Source: Firmicutes bacterium UBA5486
GTDB taxonomy: Bacteria > Bacillota > UBA4882 > UBA10575
Reading direction: 5' to 3'
Length of the DNA stretch: 21,518 nucleotides
Assembly: GCA_002427045.1 (NCBI GenBank)
Contig: DIPO01000076.1
Location: forward strand, 146,095-167,612
Part shown: in pieces, positions 6,692 to 14,007 of the stretch
Layout of the letters: each line of letters begins with the position of its first letter
Position numbering within the stretch: the stretch's first letter is position 1
Notes under the pieces: generated by a model
Databases searched by the model: none
Told to the model about the DNA's origin: nothing
Seen by the model: only the letters and a program-made list of their open reading frames with translations
Made by a program: the position numbers and the translations under genes

Positions 6692-7771
6692 CTATTTATC
6701 TTCAGGTTCTGTATAGGATTGAACCTCAAAATTGATAAATCCTTTATCACCTACGATTTCAATCACAGTTCCGTAAGGCTCTGATAAAGTTTGGAGTTCA
6801 TTGAGAACTCTTTGAGATTCTGCTCCTGACAAAAGTTGTGGTTTAAAATTGACTTGATAATTATTGATATTAATTGGGTAAAAAGAAGCTGTTTTAAGTC
6901 CGGTTTTTCCTAATTCTACTTGGAGGAGTAAACCATCCTGAACTCTATTACTTCTTGAAGCAAAAATAAAATTCCCCAAACTATAAACGATTAAACCATG
7001 TTTATAAACTTCTGCTCCCTGGATAACATGGGGGTGGTGGCCGATGACCAGATGGGCACCGGAATCAATACAAAGCTTAGCAAAATAGGATTGGTAGGGT
7101 TTACGTTCTTTAAGTAATTCAGAACTCCAGTGAAAAGAAACAAAAACGAGATCGGCGATCTTTCGGGCTTTTTTTACATCTTCAATGATGTGGCGGTCAA
7201 TTCCGCGGGCGGTTCCCGGCATGTTTGTTTTAGCATTAAATTCTAAAGGAAATGTACAGTTATAAGCTAATAAAGCAACTTTTAAATCATTTATTTCAAT
7301 CAAAGCAGGTTGACGTGCCTGTTCAAGATTATTTCCTGCTCCAGCGTATTGGATACCGTTTTCTTCAAGAATGGTAATTGTTTCTCTGAGTGCTTCTGGC
7401 CCGTGATCCATTATATGGTTATTGGCAAGTGAAACTAGATTTATGCCTCCTTCCTTTAAACAGTTAACTACTTTAGGATTGGAGCGAAAACAGAAAGTTT
7501 TTTCGACATAGATCTCTCCTTTAAGGGAGAGTGGTCCTTCAAGATTTCCGAAAAACAGATCATTTTGATTACAAAATTCTCGAAGGAAGATAAAAGGGTA
7601 AGAAGAATCTTTTAATATAAGAGGTTCAAGAGCTCCACCTAAATAGATATCACCAGCAAAGGCAGCAGTGATATGTGGTTCAGAATTGCTTAAAGCAGGA
7701 GTTGCCAGCAAGGCCTGGATCAGAAAACAGGTAAGAAAAAGATAAAAAAGTATGGGAAAACGATCTTTCAT
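6692..7771 (-). CDS. Secreted CapA-like metallophosphatase (poly-gamma-glutamate synthesis CapA family)
   Basis: A 359-residue member of the PGA_cap / CapA calcineurin-like phosphoesterase family. An N-terminal signal peptide covers about residues 1-29, with a hydrophobic core at 7-25. Metal-ligand and active-site motifs are all present: AFAGDIYLGG (37-46, D41), FGNLEGP (74-80), LANNHIMDHG (115-124), VSFHWSSE (211-218), IGHHPHVIQGAEVY (243-256) and YSLGNFIF (263-270). I chose the ATG at 7771, 7 nt after GGAGG. An in-frame start at 7870 would place 33 residues before the signal peptide. No capB/capC genes are nearby, so capsule synthesis is not implied. Many solitary CapA-like proteins have unknown substrates. 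It lies 85 nt upstream of gcvT on the same strand without a clear terminator between. Confidence 0.85.
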   Translation of the reverse strand: MKDRFPILFYLFLTCFLIQALLATPALSNSEPHITAAFAGDIYLGGALEPLILKDSSYPFIFLREFCNQNDLFFGNLEGPLSLKGEIYVEKTFCFRSNPKVVNCLKEGGINLVSLANNHIMDHGPEALRETITILEENGIQYAGAGNNLEQARQPALIEINDLKVALLAYNCTFPLEFNAKTNMPGTARGIDRHIIEDVKKARKIADLVFVSFHWSSELLKERKPYQSYFAKLCIDSGAHLVIGHHPHVIQGAEVYKHGLIVYSLGNFIFASRSNRVQDGLLLQVELGKTGLKTASFYPININNYQVNFKPQLLSGAESQRVLNELQTLSEPYGTVIEIVGDKGFINFEVQSYTEPEDK

Positions 7772-7799
7772 ATACATACCTCCAAAAAATGATGGCTTT

Positions 7800-7813
7800 A
7801 TTATATTATTATA
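7800..7813 (-). promoter_or_regulatory. Candidate -10 elements for the capA-like gene
   Basis: Two TATAAT hexamers on the minus strand occupy 7813-7808 and 7805-7800, about 30-40 nt upstream of the start codon. No good -35 is found at 16-18 nt spacing (TTCTTT is the nearest), so the promoter call is weak. Confidence 0.35.
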
Positions 7814-7910
7814 CCGTTTAGGGGGAAAAAAAGAAATTAGAAAGACCCGGCTTGTTTTTGTTTTAATCAAAGTGGTGTGAAAAATAAGATAAGTCTTTAA
7901 GACAGATTTC

Positions 7911-7941
7911 TTTCCTATAGAGGCAGGAGTCCCTCTGGAAA
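7911..7941 (+). other. Stem-loop in the leader of the DUF6398-like gene
   Basis: TTTCC 7911-7915 and AGAGG 7919-7923 (separated by a TAT bulge) pair with CCTCT 7932-7936 and GGAAA 7937-7941 around an 8-nt loop. No T-run follows. It lies 45 nt before the GTG start and may be an RNA leader element. An alternative pairing CCTCT/AGAGG exists just downstream. Confidence 0.3.
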
Positions 7942-7986
7942 GAGAGGAATAAAGTAAATGATCTATAAAGAAGTGAGGGAAAGAGA

Positions 7987-8994
7987 GTGAAAGAGACTTC
8001 CAATCGTGGCTTACAATTGACTACTGCTCAGGAGGAAGTTCTTAATTTAATAAATTCCTGGTTAGGCAGTAACAATTTTCCTAAAGCTGATCTAAAAACA
8101 GCGGAAGATATTTGGTTGCAATATATAGCCAATTCTAGCAATAATAAAAGCAACTATAATGTTCGAATTTGGGCGGCGGCAGTAATTTATATTCTTGGTA
8201 GGGAACGAGGATATTCATGGTTGAGTCAATCTAAATTAGCAGAGTCTTTTACTATATCGACAGGAAGTATCAGTCTACGATGGCAGGAAATTATTAAAGT
8301 ATTAAAGGCAGATAAATCTGACCAACCCCAAAAGGAACCTGGAATTAATAGCATTCTAAACCCAAAAACGGTTGAGGTTTTTAGAAAACTAATGAACTTT
8401 ACTCAAACTTCAGAAAAGTGGAAAGGGTATGTTGGAGAAACTTTTTATCAGTTTGTTGGTTTTGAGGTTCAGCCGTTACCTATCGATTTGATTTTAGAAT
8501 TGCTAATCTTTATAACTTGCGATCGCGTTTTACCGGATGGGAAAAAGATTGTTGATTATTTTATTCAACACACAACAGAGCTTAACCAAGAAGAACTAGT
8601 ATTTTTGAATAGAATGAAAGCCAGTCGCTTTAGTCTGTTTGAAGTTTTAGCTATTAATGAATATTTCTTGGATTTAAAAGACTTATTTAGAAGAGAAAAA
8701 ATAAAGATTGAGGTTAATAAGCTTAAAGGAGTAGAAAAGGGAAATATTATTATGGGCCGGGTTATTCCTGTTCAGAAAGGAGAGAATGGCTTCTGGAGAT
8801 ACGGGAGTAATGTAATAATTTTTGAACAATCAGATCTGGAAGAACTAGAGACTATGGCCAAAAGATGGTTTTGGGAGTATAGTGTAGCAAATAAAGGATG
8901 GGCTACTAATGAAGATTTTATTCGGGAGAACAGTTTCCGGTTTTGGCGCTGGTTAATTGAAAATACCCCTTCTTTTTATACAAGGGGAACTTAA
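7987..8994 (+). CDS. DUF6398-like protein of unknown function with a helix-turn-helix-like region
   Basis: A 335-residue soluble protein without signal peptide or membrane helices. Residues 60-108 (from VRIWAAAVIYILGRE through LSQSKLAESFTISTGSIS to the following helix) look like a cyclin-like/HTH segment. They resemble the DUF6398 region found in Bacillota proteins where a helix set asks whether an ORF-specific HTH recognises DNA. The stretch 215-290, with FLDLKDLF and GNIIMGRVIPV, resembles the beta-rich region that in related proteins precedes or accompanies a zinc-binding SEC-C tail, but no cysteine-rich tail is present here. The start is a GTG with a weak GAGG element about 8 nt upstream. 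Family placement is tentative and comes from pattern memory only. A role in regulation is an inference. It is not tightly coupled to the downstream peptidase gene (71-nt gap). Confidence 0.55.
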   Translation: MKETSNRGLQLTTAQEEVLNLINSWLGSNNFPKADLKTAEDIWLQYIANSSNNKSNYNVRIWAAAVIYILGRERGYSWLSQSKLAESFTISTGSISLRWQEIIKVLKADKSDQPQKEPGINSILNPKTVEVFRKLMNFTQTSEKWKGYVGETFYQFVGFEVQPLPIDLILELLIFITCDRVLPDGKKIVDYFIQHTTELNQEELVFLNRMKASRFSLFEVLAINEYFLDLKDLFRREKIKIEVNKLKGVEKGNIIMGRVIPVQKGENGFWRYGSNVIIFEQSDLEELETMAKRWFWEYSVANKGWATNEDFIRENSFRFWRWLIENTPSFYTRGT

Positions 8995-9065
8995 GTGGGT
9001 AAAATCAACCAATTATTCCATTCTTAAATCATGCAAATCCTTAAAAACATAGGAGGTTTTTTAAA

Positions 9066-10463
9066 TTGAGTTACTTAGAGCGAATAGAAGACTATCAAGA
9101 GGAAATGACAGAGGCATTAAAGGAACTAATTGCCATCCCTAGTGTAAAAGGAAAACCAGGAAAAGCTGGAGAACCCTTTGGAAGAGAAATAAGCCATGCT
9201 TTAAACTATGTTTTGGACTGGGGACGAACAAATGGTTTTAAAACAAAAAATTTATCAGGTTACGCTGGACATATAGAATTTGGAGAAGGCAAGGAAACTG
9301 TAGGTGTGCTTGTTCATTTAGATGTGGTTCCTGCGGGTGAAGGCTGGATTCATCCACCATTTTCCGGAGAGGTAGAAGGAGGCCGGATCTATGGCCGCGG
9401 TGCTGTGGATGATAAGGGGCCAGCAATTGCTGGTATGTATGCTTTGAAGGCTTTAAAAGAAGCAGGGATAAAACCGGCCAAAAAAATTAGAATTATTTTT
9501 GGTTGTGATGAAGAGAGTGGCTGGGAATGTATGGAGCATTACTTTCAACACGAAAAAAAGCCGGAATATGGTTTTACTCCTGATGCTAATTTTCCATTGA
9601 TAAATTGCGAAAAAGGCCATTTGTCCCTTGTGGTTGAAGGGGAATTTGCACCAATTGAAGATGGATGTAAGTTAGAATATATTAGCGGGGGAAGCCGCCG
9701 CAATATAGTCCCGGAATGGGCAGAGGCTAGGCTCTTGTTCTCCGATCGACAAAGCCTTCATAAGTTTCAGGAAAAAATAGCAGCTCAAAGCAGCGAAAAG
9801 GTTTTAATTCGTGAAAAGGAAGAGGAGAACCGGATTATTCTTCAGGTGAAAGGTGTGCCTGCGCATGCTAGTTTGCCGCAGCAGGGTGATAATGCTATAA
9901 CTAGGCTTGTAGAGATAATTTCTCGTTTAAATTACTCGGGTGGGGTCTGGGATGTTATCCGCTTTATTCAGGACTGTTTTGGTAAAAAGACTAATGGTGA
10001 AGGTTTAGGGATTGATTGTCAGGATGAAATTTCGGGTGAACTTACTATCAATCTTGGAGTCCTTCAAGTAGAAAAAGGCCGGGCCCGGATGGAAATTGAT
10101 ATTCGTTACCCTTTGTGTACCGATGGTAAGTCTATTCAGAAAAAGATTGAAGACAGACTGGTAGGTTATGGCCTAAAAATAGCAGAGATTAAAGATTTAG
10201 CACCGCATTATTTGGAAGAGGATAACTGGTTAATTAAAGTGCTACTTAATGCTTATCGGGAAGAAACTGGTGATCTAACACCTCCTTTAGCGATTGGTGG
10301 TCGGACTTATGCTGTAACATTGGGTAATGCAGTGGCTTTTGGACCTAATTTCCCAGGACGCTTAGAAACAGCTCACCAGAAAAATGAGAATTTTTCTATT
10401 CAGGATTTGATTAGTTGTACGCGTATTTATGCGAGAACCTTATATGAACTGACTAAAAAATGA
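9066..10463 (+). CDS. pepV: PepV-like M20 family dipeptidase
   Basis: A 465-residue cytoplasmic metallopeptidase of the M20A/PepV (Sapep) type, expected to hydrolyse dipeptides with an unblocked N-terminus using two metals. Motifs in order: VLVHLDVVPAGEGW (81-94) with H84 and catalytic D86; GRGAVDDKGP (110-119) with D115 bridging the metals; CDEESGWECMEHYF (147-160) with the catalytic/ligand glutamates E149/E150; FTPDANFP (170-177) with D173; and the C-terminal ETAHQKNE with H437. All expected metal ligands are present, and the length fits PepV. The start is a TTG 9 nt after a perfect AGGAGG. It is followed after 33 nt by a secreted polysaccharide-lyase-like gene; the functional link is unclear. 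Confidence 0.9.
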   Translation: MSYLERIEDYQEEMTEALKELIAIPSVKGKPGKAGEPFGREISHALNYVLDWGRTNGFKTKNLSGYAGHIEFGEGKETVGVLVHLDVVPAGEGWIHPPFSGEVEGGRIYGRGAVDDKGPAIAGMYALKALKEAGIKPAKKIRIIFGCDEESGWECMEHYFQHEKKPEYGFTPDANFPLINCEKGHLSLVVEGEFAPIEDGCKLEYISGGSRRNIVPEWAEARLLFSDRQSLHKFQEKIAAQSSEKVLIREKEEENRIILQVKGVPAHASLPQQGDNAITRLVEIISRLNYSGGVWDVIRFIQDCFGKKTNGEGLGIDCQDEISGELTINLGVLQVEKGRARMEIDIRYPLCTDGKSIQKKIEDRLVGYGLKIAEIKDLAPHYLEEDNWLIKVLLNAYREETGDLTPPLAIGGRTYAVTLGNAVAFGPNFPGRLETAHQKNENFSIQDLISCTRIYARTLYELTKK

Positions 10464-10496
10464 TGGATTAAGTTCTCAAAAGGGAAGGGGAAACTG

Positions 10497-12800
10497 ATGG
10501 GAAAACGTCGGGCACTTATATTGCTGATCATTATACTTTTATTCTGTAGTGCTTTTTATTTGAAGGCGGCAGAGGAAAGTAAGGAGATTTTAGTGACTTT
10601 AACAGAAAGGGCAGGCCTGGATTGGAAAAACACTCCGGTAACAATCGGGATCCCAGTCCCACATGGAGAAAAAAGTCAAGCCAATTCCCTTAGAATTCTT
10701 GATCAATGGGGGAGAGAGGTTCCCAGTCAAGCGATACCGATTGGAATCCAGTCAGAAGACGCTCCAATTAAATGGTGGAGGGTTACCTTTTTAGGGACAA
10801 TTAACAAAAACGATTCTCTTACATACCGGGTTGTTTCAGGGGGAGGAAAACCACTATACCCACGTACACCTCTGGAACTTAAAGAAGTAGAAGATGGCTA
10901 TCTGCTAGAAAATGGGAATTTACGCCTAGAGATTAATAAGAACAAATCTTTACTCTCTAAAGTATGGTTTGATCCTAATGGAAGAAAATCTTTTGATCAA
11001 GAACCAATAAACGAGATGCCAATTTTATTAGGAGTCAAGACCGGGGAAGGTTCTTATGATTCAAGTTTTTTACCACCGACAGAGATCTTACTGGAAGAGG
11101 TTGGCCCAGTCCGCATAGTTATTAACATTAAAGGCTTATTAGCTAACGAGAGTAAAGACTGTAGTTTTAATTATGATTGTCGGTTAATTAGTTATGCAGA
11201 GTCTTCTGTTATCCGGATGGAAATTGGGTTAATCAATAGTACAGGGAAGCCAATATCACTGGAAGAAGCCTGGGTCAAATGGCAAATTTCTAAAGATGAG
11301 AAGTATCAGGCTGCTTTTGGTTCTGGAGGTCAGACACCATTATCTGTAGAATTAAACAAATCGGATTATGCCGGACTCTTTATTGATGAAGTTGGCCGCC
11401 TCCGATGTAGTGGAAAGTTGGGCTCTTATTCGCCGAAAGGTGAAACTATTCCAGCAGCGCTTGGTTGGGTGGATCTAACTGGGCGACAAGGGGGGGTCAG
11501 TCTTGGATTAAAAGCCTTTAGCCAGCAAGCTCCTAAAGGGTTACAGCTAACGGGGGATGGTGAAATTAGGATAGATCTTATTCCTTCCTCTACAAATACA
11601 AAGCTCATCTGGGAAAATGGCGTGGCAAAAACAGATAGATTAACCATTGATTTCCATTCCAGAAAAGACCGGAATTCTCTTAAAACGATAGGGGCTCTTA
11701 CCAACTACCAACCTATTGGTGTCGTCTCTCCAGATTGGCTGAACAGAGTCGGAGTTTTATCCCAACCTCTAATTACTAAAAAAGTGGTCTCTACAATGGA
11801 TGCAGAATCTATGCAACTAGCTTTAATCCTTAAAGAAAAGCAGTGGTCAGAACTTTTAAATTTGTTTGGCCCTCCGGATTACGGGGCGGCAATTAATCCT
11901 AAACATTGGGGTTTCTTTAATTACGGAGATTTACGATTGGACTTTTCTCCTCCTTGGGCAGTTGCCGGTGAATATTGGAATAATAATTCCTATGATCTTC
12001 CTTACCAACTTTTAAGAGCTCTAATTCAAACTGGAGATCCGTCTTTCTGGGAAATAGCAGAAGCGGCCGTGACTCATCTACGGGATATTGACTTGATGAA
12101 TCCTTCGGGTAATACCAGGCCTTTTCCCGGATTAAACCATATTAAGGATTCTCGGACAGGAAACCCTTCAGAGGCAGAAGACTTTAGGAATATTAGTAAC
12201 CGGGGGCTTCTTCTTGCCTACTATCTTTTAGATGATCAACATTCTTTAGAACTAGCAATCCGAATAGCTGACCGAGTCTGTTTACAAAGTGGTATTAATC
12301 TAGAAGAACCTCAAACTTTGGGCTTAAGTATTATTGCTGTTTTAACAGGATACCAAGCTACTGGAAGAAAAATCTATTTAGAAAGAGCCGAGGAACTGGT
12401 ACAAATAATTTTAAAATGGCAAGCGCAACATGAGGGTGGAATACCTAGCGATTTTATTTATAAATCGGGTCTTGTCACTGAGAGTTTGGTGGAATATTAT
12501 AAAATAAGTAAAGATCCAAAGGTCTTATCTGGTATTAAGTCCGCAGTAGATTATGCACTTTTTCATTTTTGGGATGAAGAATTAGGGTTTATTCAAAATC
12601 ATGGTGGACTGCTGCTTTCTAGTGCATTAAATATATTATTTACTGAAACTGGAGAATCAAGATACTTTGAGGTTGGAATGAAGCAGCTTAAAACCTTTGT
12701 AGAAAAAGAAACAGTTCAAGACCCAAAAGAGGCTGCTTTATACTATCGAACTGTTTATTCTCTTTTTGAGAGTGTTAACGTAAGTGCAAAGGGTAAATAA
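10497..12800 (+). CDS. Secreted YetA / exo-rhamnogalacturonan-lyase-like protein
   Basis: A 767-residue exported protein. Residues 1-25 form a Sec signal peptide (basic start, core LILLIIILLFCSAF, AxA-like KAA end); I see no good lipobox. The N-terminal region, about 30-150, resembles the PcRGLX/YetA RIFT-barrel domain: VTIGIPVPHGE (48-58), then WWRVTF and YRVVSGGG. A beta-rich middle follows, about 150-440. From about 465 the sequence becomes helical with paired-helix repeats, opening with HWGFFNYGD (470-478) and a GEYWNNNSYDLPY segment, as expected of an alpha/alpha toroid. Relatives include YetA of Bacillus and exo-acting rhamnogalacturonan lyases. Activity on pectin is not demonstrated by sequence, and no sugar transporter or carbohydrate regulator is adjacent. 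The ribosome binding site AAGGGG stands before the ATG. Confidence 0.7.
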   Translation: MGKRRALILLIIILLFCSAFYLKAAEESKEILVTLTERAGLDWKNTPVTIGIPVPHGEKSQANSLRILDQWGREVPSQAIPIGIQSEDAPIKWWRVTFLGTINKNDSLTYRVVSGGGKPLYPRTPLELKEVEDGYLLENGNLRLEINKNKSLLSKVWFDPNGRKSFDQEPINEMPILLGVKTGEGSYDSSFLPPTEILLEEVGPVRIVINIKGLLANESKDCSFNYDCRLISYAESSVIRMEIGLINSTGKPISLEEAWVKWQISKDEKYQAAFGSGGQTPLSVELNKSDYAGLFIDEVGRLRCSGKLGSYSPKGETIPAALGWVDLTGRQGGVSLGLKAFSQQAPKGLQLTGDGEIRIDLIPSSTNTKLIWENGVAKTDRLTIDFHSRKDRNSLKTIGALTNYQPIGVVSPDWLNRVGVLSQPLITKKVVSTMDAESMQLALILKEKQWSELLNLFGPPDYGAAINPKHWGFFNYGDLRLDFSPPWAVAGEYWNNNSYDLPYQLLRALIQTGDPSFWEIAEAAVTHLRDIDLMNPSGNTRPFPGLNHIKDSRTGNPSEAEDFRNISNRGLLLAYYLLDDQHSLELAIRIADRVCLQSGINLEEPQTLGLSIIAVLTGYQATGRKIYLERAEELVQIILKWQAQHEGGIPSDFIYKSGLVTESLVEYYKISKDPKVLSGIKSAVDYALFHFWDEELGFIQNHGGLLLSSALNILFTETGESRYFEVGMKQLKTFVEKETVQDPKEAALYYRTVYSLFESVNVSAKGK

Positions 12801-12923
12801 CTTGTTTTTTATGAGTGATTCCTGTAGAATGTGTTTGTAAGTTTTTGTAGATTTAGGGGTAAAATCAAGTAAAAAGGGTAAATGATAAATTTATAAGAAA
12901 TTAGATAAGGGGGTTCCCTGGAG
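12801..12923 (+). other. Intergenic region before pdxS
   Basis: A 123-nt AT-rich gap. No terminator for the upstream gene is apparent. AAGGGGG at about 12907-12913 serves as the pdxS ribosome binding site with about 10 nt spacing. A TAAAAT at about 12859 could be a -10 element, but no convincing -35 accompanies it. Confidence 0.3.
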
Positions 12924-13802
12924 ATGAAGGAAACAAGTGTAGTAAATGACCTGGCAGATCAACTTAGGGGTGGCGTTATTATGGATGTTACCACTCCAGA
13001 ACAGGCAAAGATTGCAGAAGAAGCTGGTGCAGTAGCGGTTATGGCGCTGGAGAGAGTTCCTGCTGATATTAGGGCAGAAGGCGGGGTTGCCCGGATGTCC
13101 GATCCGGATGTGATTACCAGGATTAAAGATGTAGTAAAGATTCCGGTAATGGCCAAAGTAAGAATTGGACATTTTGTAGAAGCCCAGATATTAGAAGCTT
13201 TAGAAGTCGATTATATTGATGAAAGCGAGGTATTGACACCCGCTGATGAAAAATATCATATAGACAAGCATCAGTTTAAGATGCCTTTTGTCTGTGGTGC
13301 ACGAAATCTTGGAGAAGCACTAAGAAGAATAAATGAGGGCGCATCCATGATTAGGACCAAAGGTGAAGCCGGTACAGGGGATGTAGTTGAGGCCGTTAAG
13401 CACATGCGGACTGTAAATGAAGAGATCGCGAGTCTCCAGAAAGCTTCAGAGGAAGAGATTAAACGTCTTGCTTTAGAGATGCGGGTTCCAGAAGAATTAG
13501 TACAAAAAGTAAAAGAGCTGGGCCGCCTCCCGGTGTTAAATTTTGCTGCTGGAGGAATAGCTACTCCTGCGGATGCTGGATTAATGATGCAATTGGGATG
13601 CGATGGAATTTTTGTTGGTTCTGGAATATTTAAATCAGACAATCCAGCAGCTAGAGCCAGAGCAATCGTAAAAGCTACAGCCCATTTCGGCGATGCTAAA
13701 TTACTTGCGGAAGTTTCCAAGGGGATAGGTATAGCAATGAAAGGGCTTTCAGTAGCGGCTTTAAACGAGAATTCTAGGCTTGCAGGCCGCGGGGGTAAAT
13801 GA
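12924..13802 (+). CDS. pdxS: Pyridoxal 5'-phosphate synthase, synthase subunit PdxS
   Basis: A 292-residue, full-length PdxS (TIM barrel, dodecameric). It condenses ribose 5-phosphate, glyceraldehyde 3-phosphate and ammonia to PLP, the ammonia normally coming from the glutaminase PdxT. Diagnostic segments are GGVIMDVTTPEQAKIAEEAG (16-35, D21), ALERVPADIRAEGGVARMSD (41-60), MAKVRIGHFVEAQILEAL (76-93) with the Schiff-base lysine K78, and MIRTKGEAGTGD (142-153) with K146, the second catalytic lysine. Near the end the phosphate-binding FVGSGIFKS is intact. pdxT, usually directly downstream, is not in the window; nifJ follows after 205 nt. PLP made here would serve GcvP among others (inference). 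Confidence 0.96.
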   Translation: MKETSVVNDLADQLRGGVIMDVTTPEQAKIAEEAGAVAVMALERVPADIRAEGGVARMSDPDVITRIKDVVKIPVMAKVRIGHFVEAQILEALEVDYIDESEVLTPADEKYHIDKHQFKMPFVCGARNLGEALRRINEGASMIRTKGEAGTGDVVEAVKHMRTVNEEIASLQKASEEEIKRLALEMRVPEELVQKVKELGRLPVLNFAAGGIATPADAGLMMQLGCDGIFVGSGIFKSDNPAARARAIVKATAHFGDAKLLAEVSKGIGIAMKGLSVAALNENSRLAGRGGK

Positions 13803-14007
13803 ATAAATAAAGGATAAGTTAGCAAGCGTCAAAATATTAACGTTTTGTTAAAGGACTTTTCGTTGCACTTAAAATAGGTTATTCTTTTATTGTAACTACT
13901 GATTCCACCAGGGGAATAATAACTTGGTGACCGGAGCAATCTGGTCTTCTTTCACGTTAAGGTAAATTTTTGTTATGTAGCGTTATATTTTTAAGGAGGT
14001 TCTGACA
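13803..14007 (+). promoter_or_regulatory. Long leader/promoter region of nifJ
   Basis: A 205-nt gap with no gene. Visible elements: TTAAC/GTTAA inverted repeat around 13837-13851; a weak promoter candidate with TTGCAC at 13863-13868 and TTTTAT at 13885-13890 (16 nt spacing); and two small stem-loops, CACCA/TTGGTG (about 13907-13929) and GACC..GGTC (about 13930-13947), in the presumed leader. An AAGGAGG ribosome binding site stands directly before nifJ. I see no perfect Rex-type operator. No strong terminator follows pdxS, so read-through from pdxS is possible. Confidence 0.35.

Noticed and set aside
7772..7870. 33-residue N-terminal extension of the capA-like protein
   Set aside because: It would place basic and polar residues ahead of a normal signal peptide; GGAGG stands at ideal distance from the ATG at 7771.
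13271..13825. Open frame of 184 codons on the minus strand over pdxS
   Set aside because: It is an antisense shadow of a highly conserved gene, with low-complexity composition and no ribosome binding site.
13803..14007. Rex operator upstream of nifJ
   Set aside because: TTGTTAA is present but its partner half-site at the right spacing is not.
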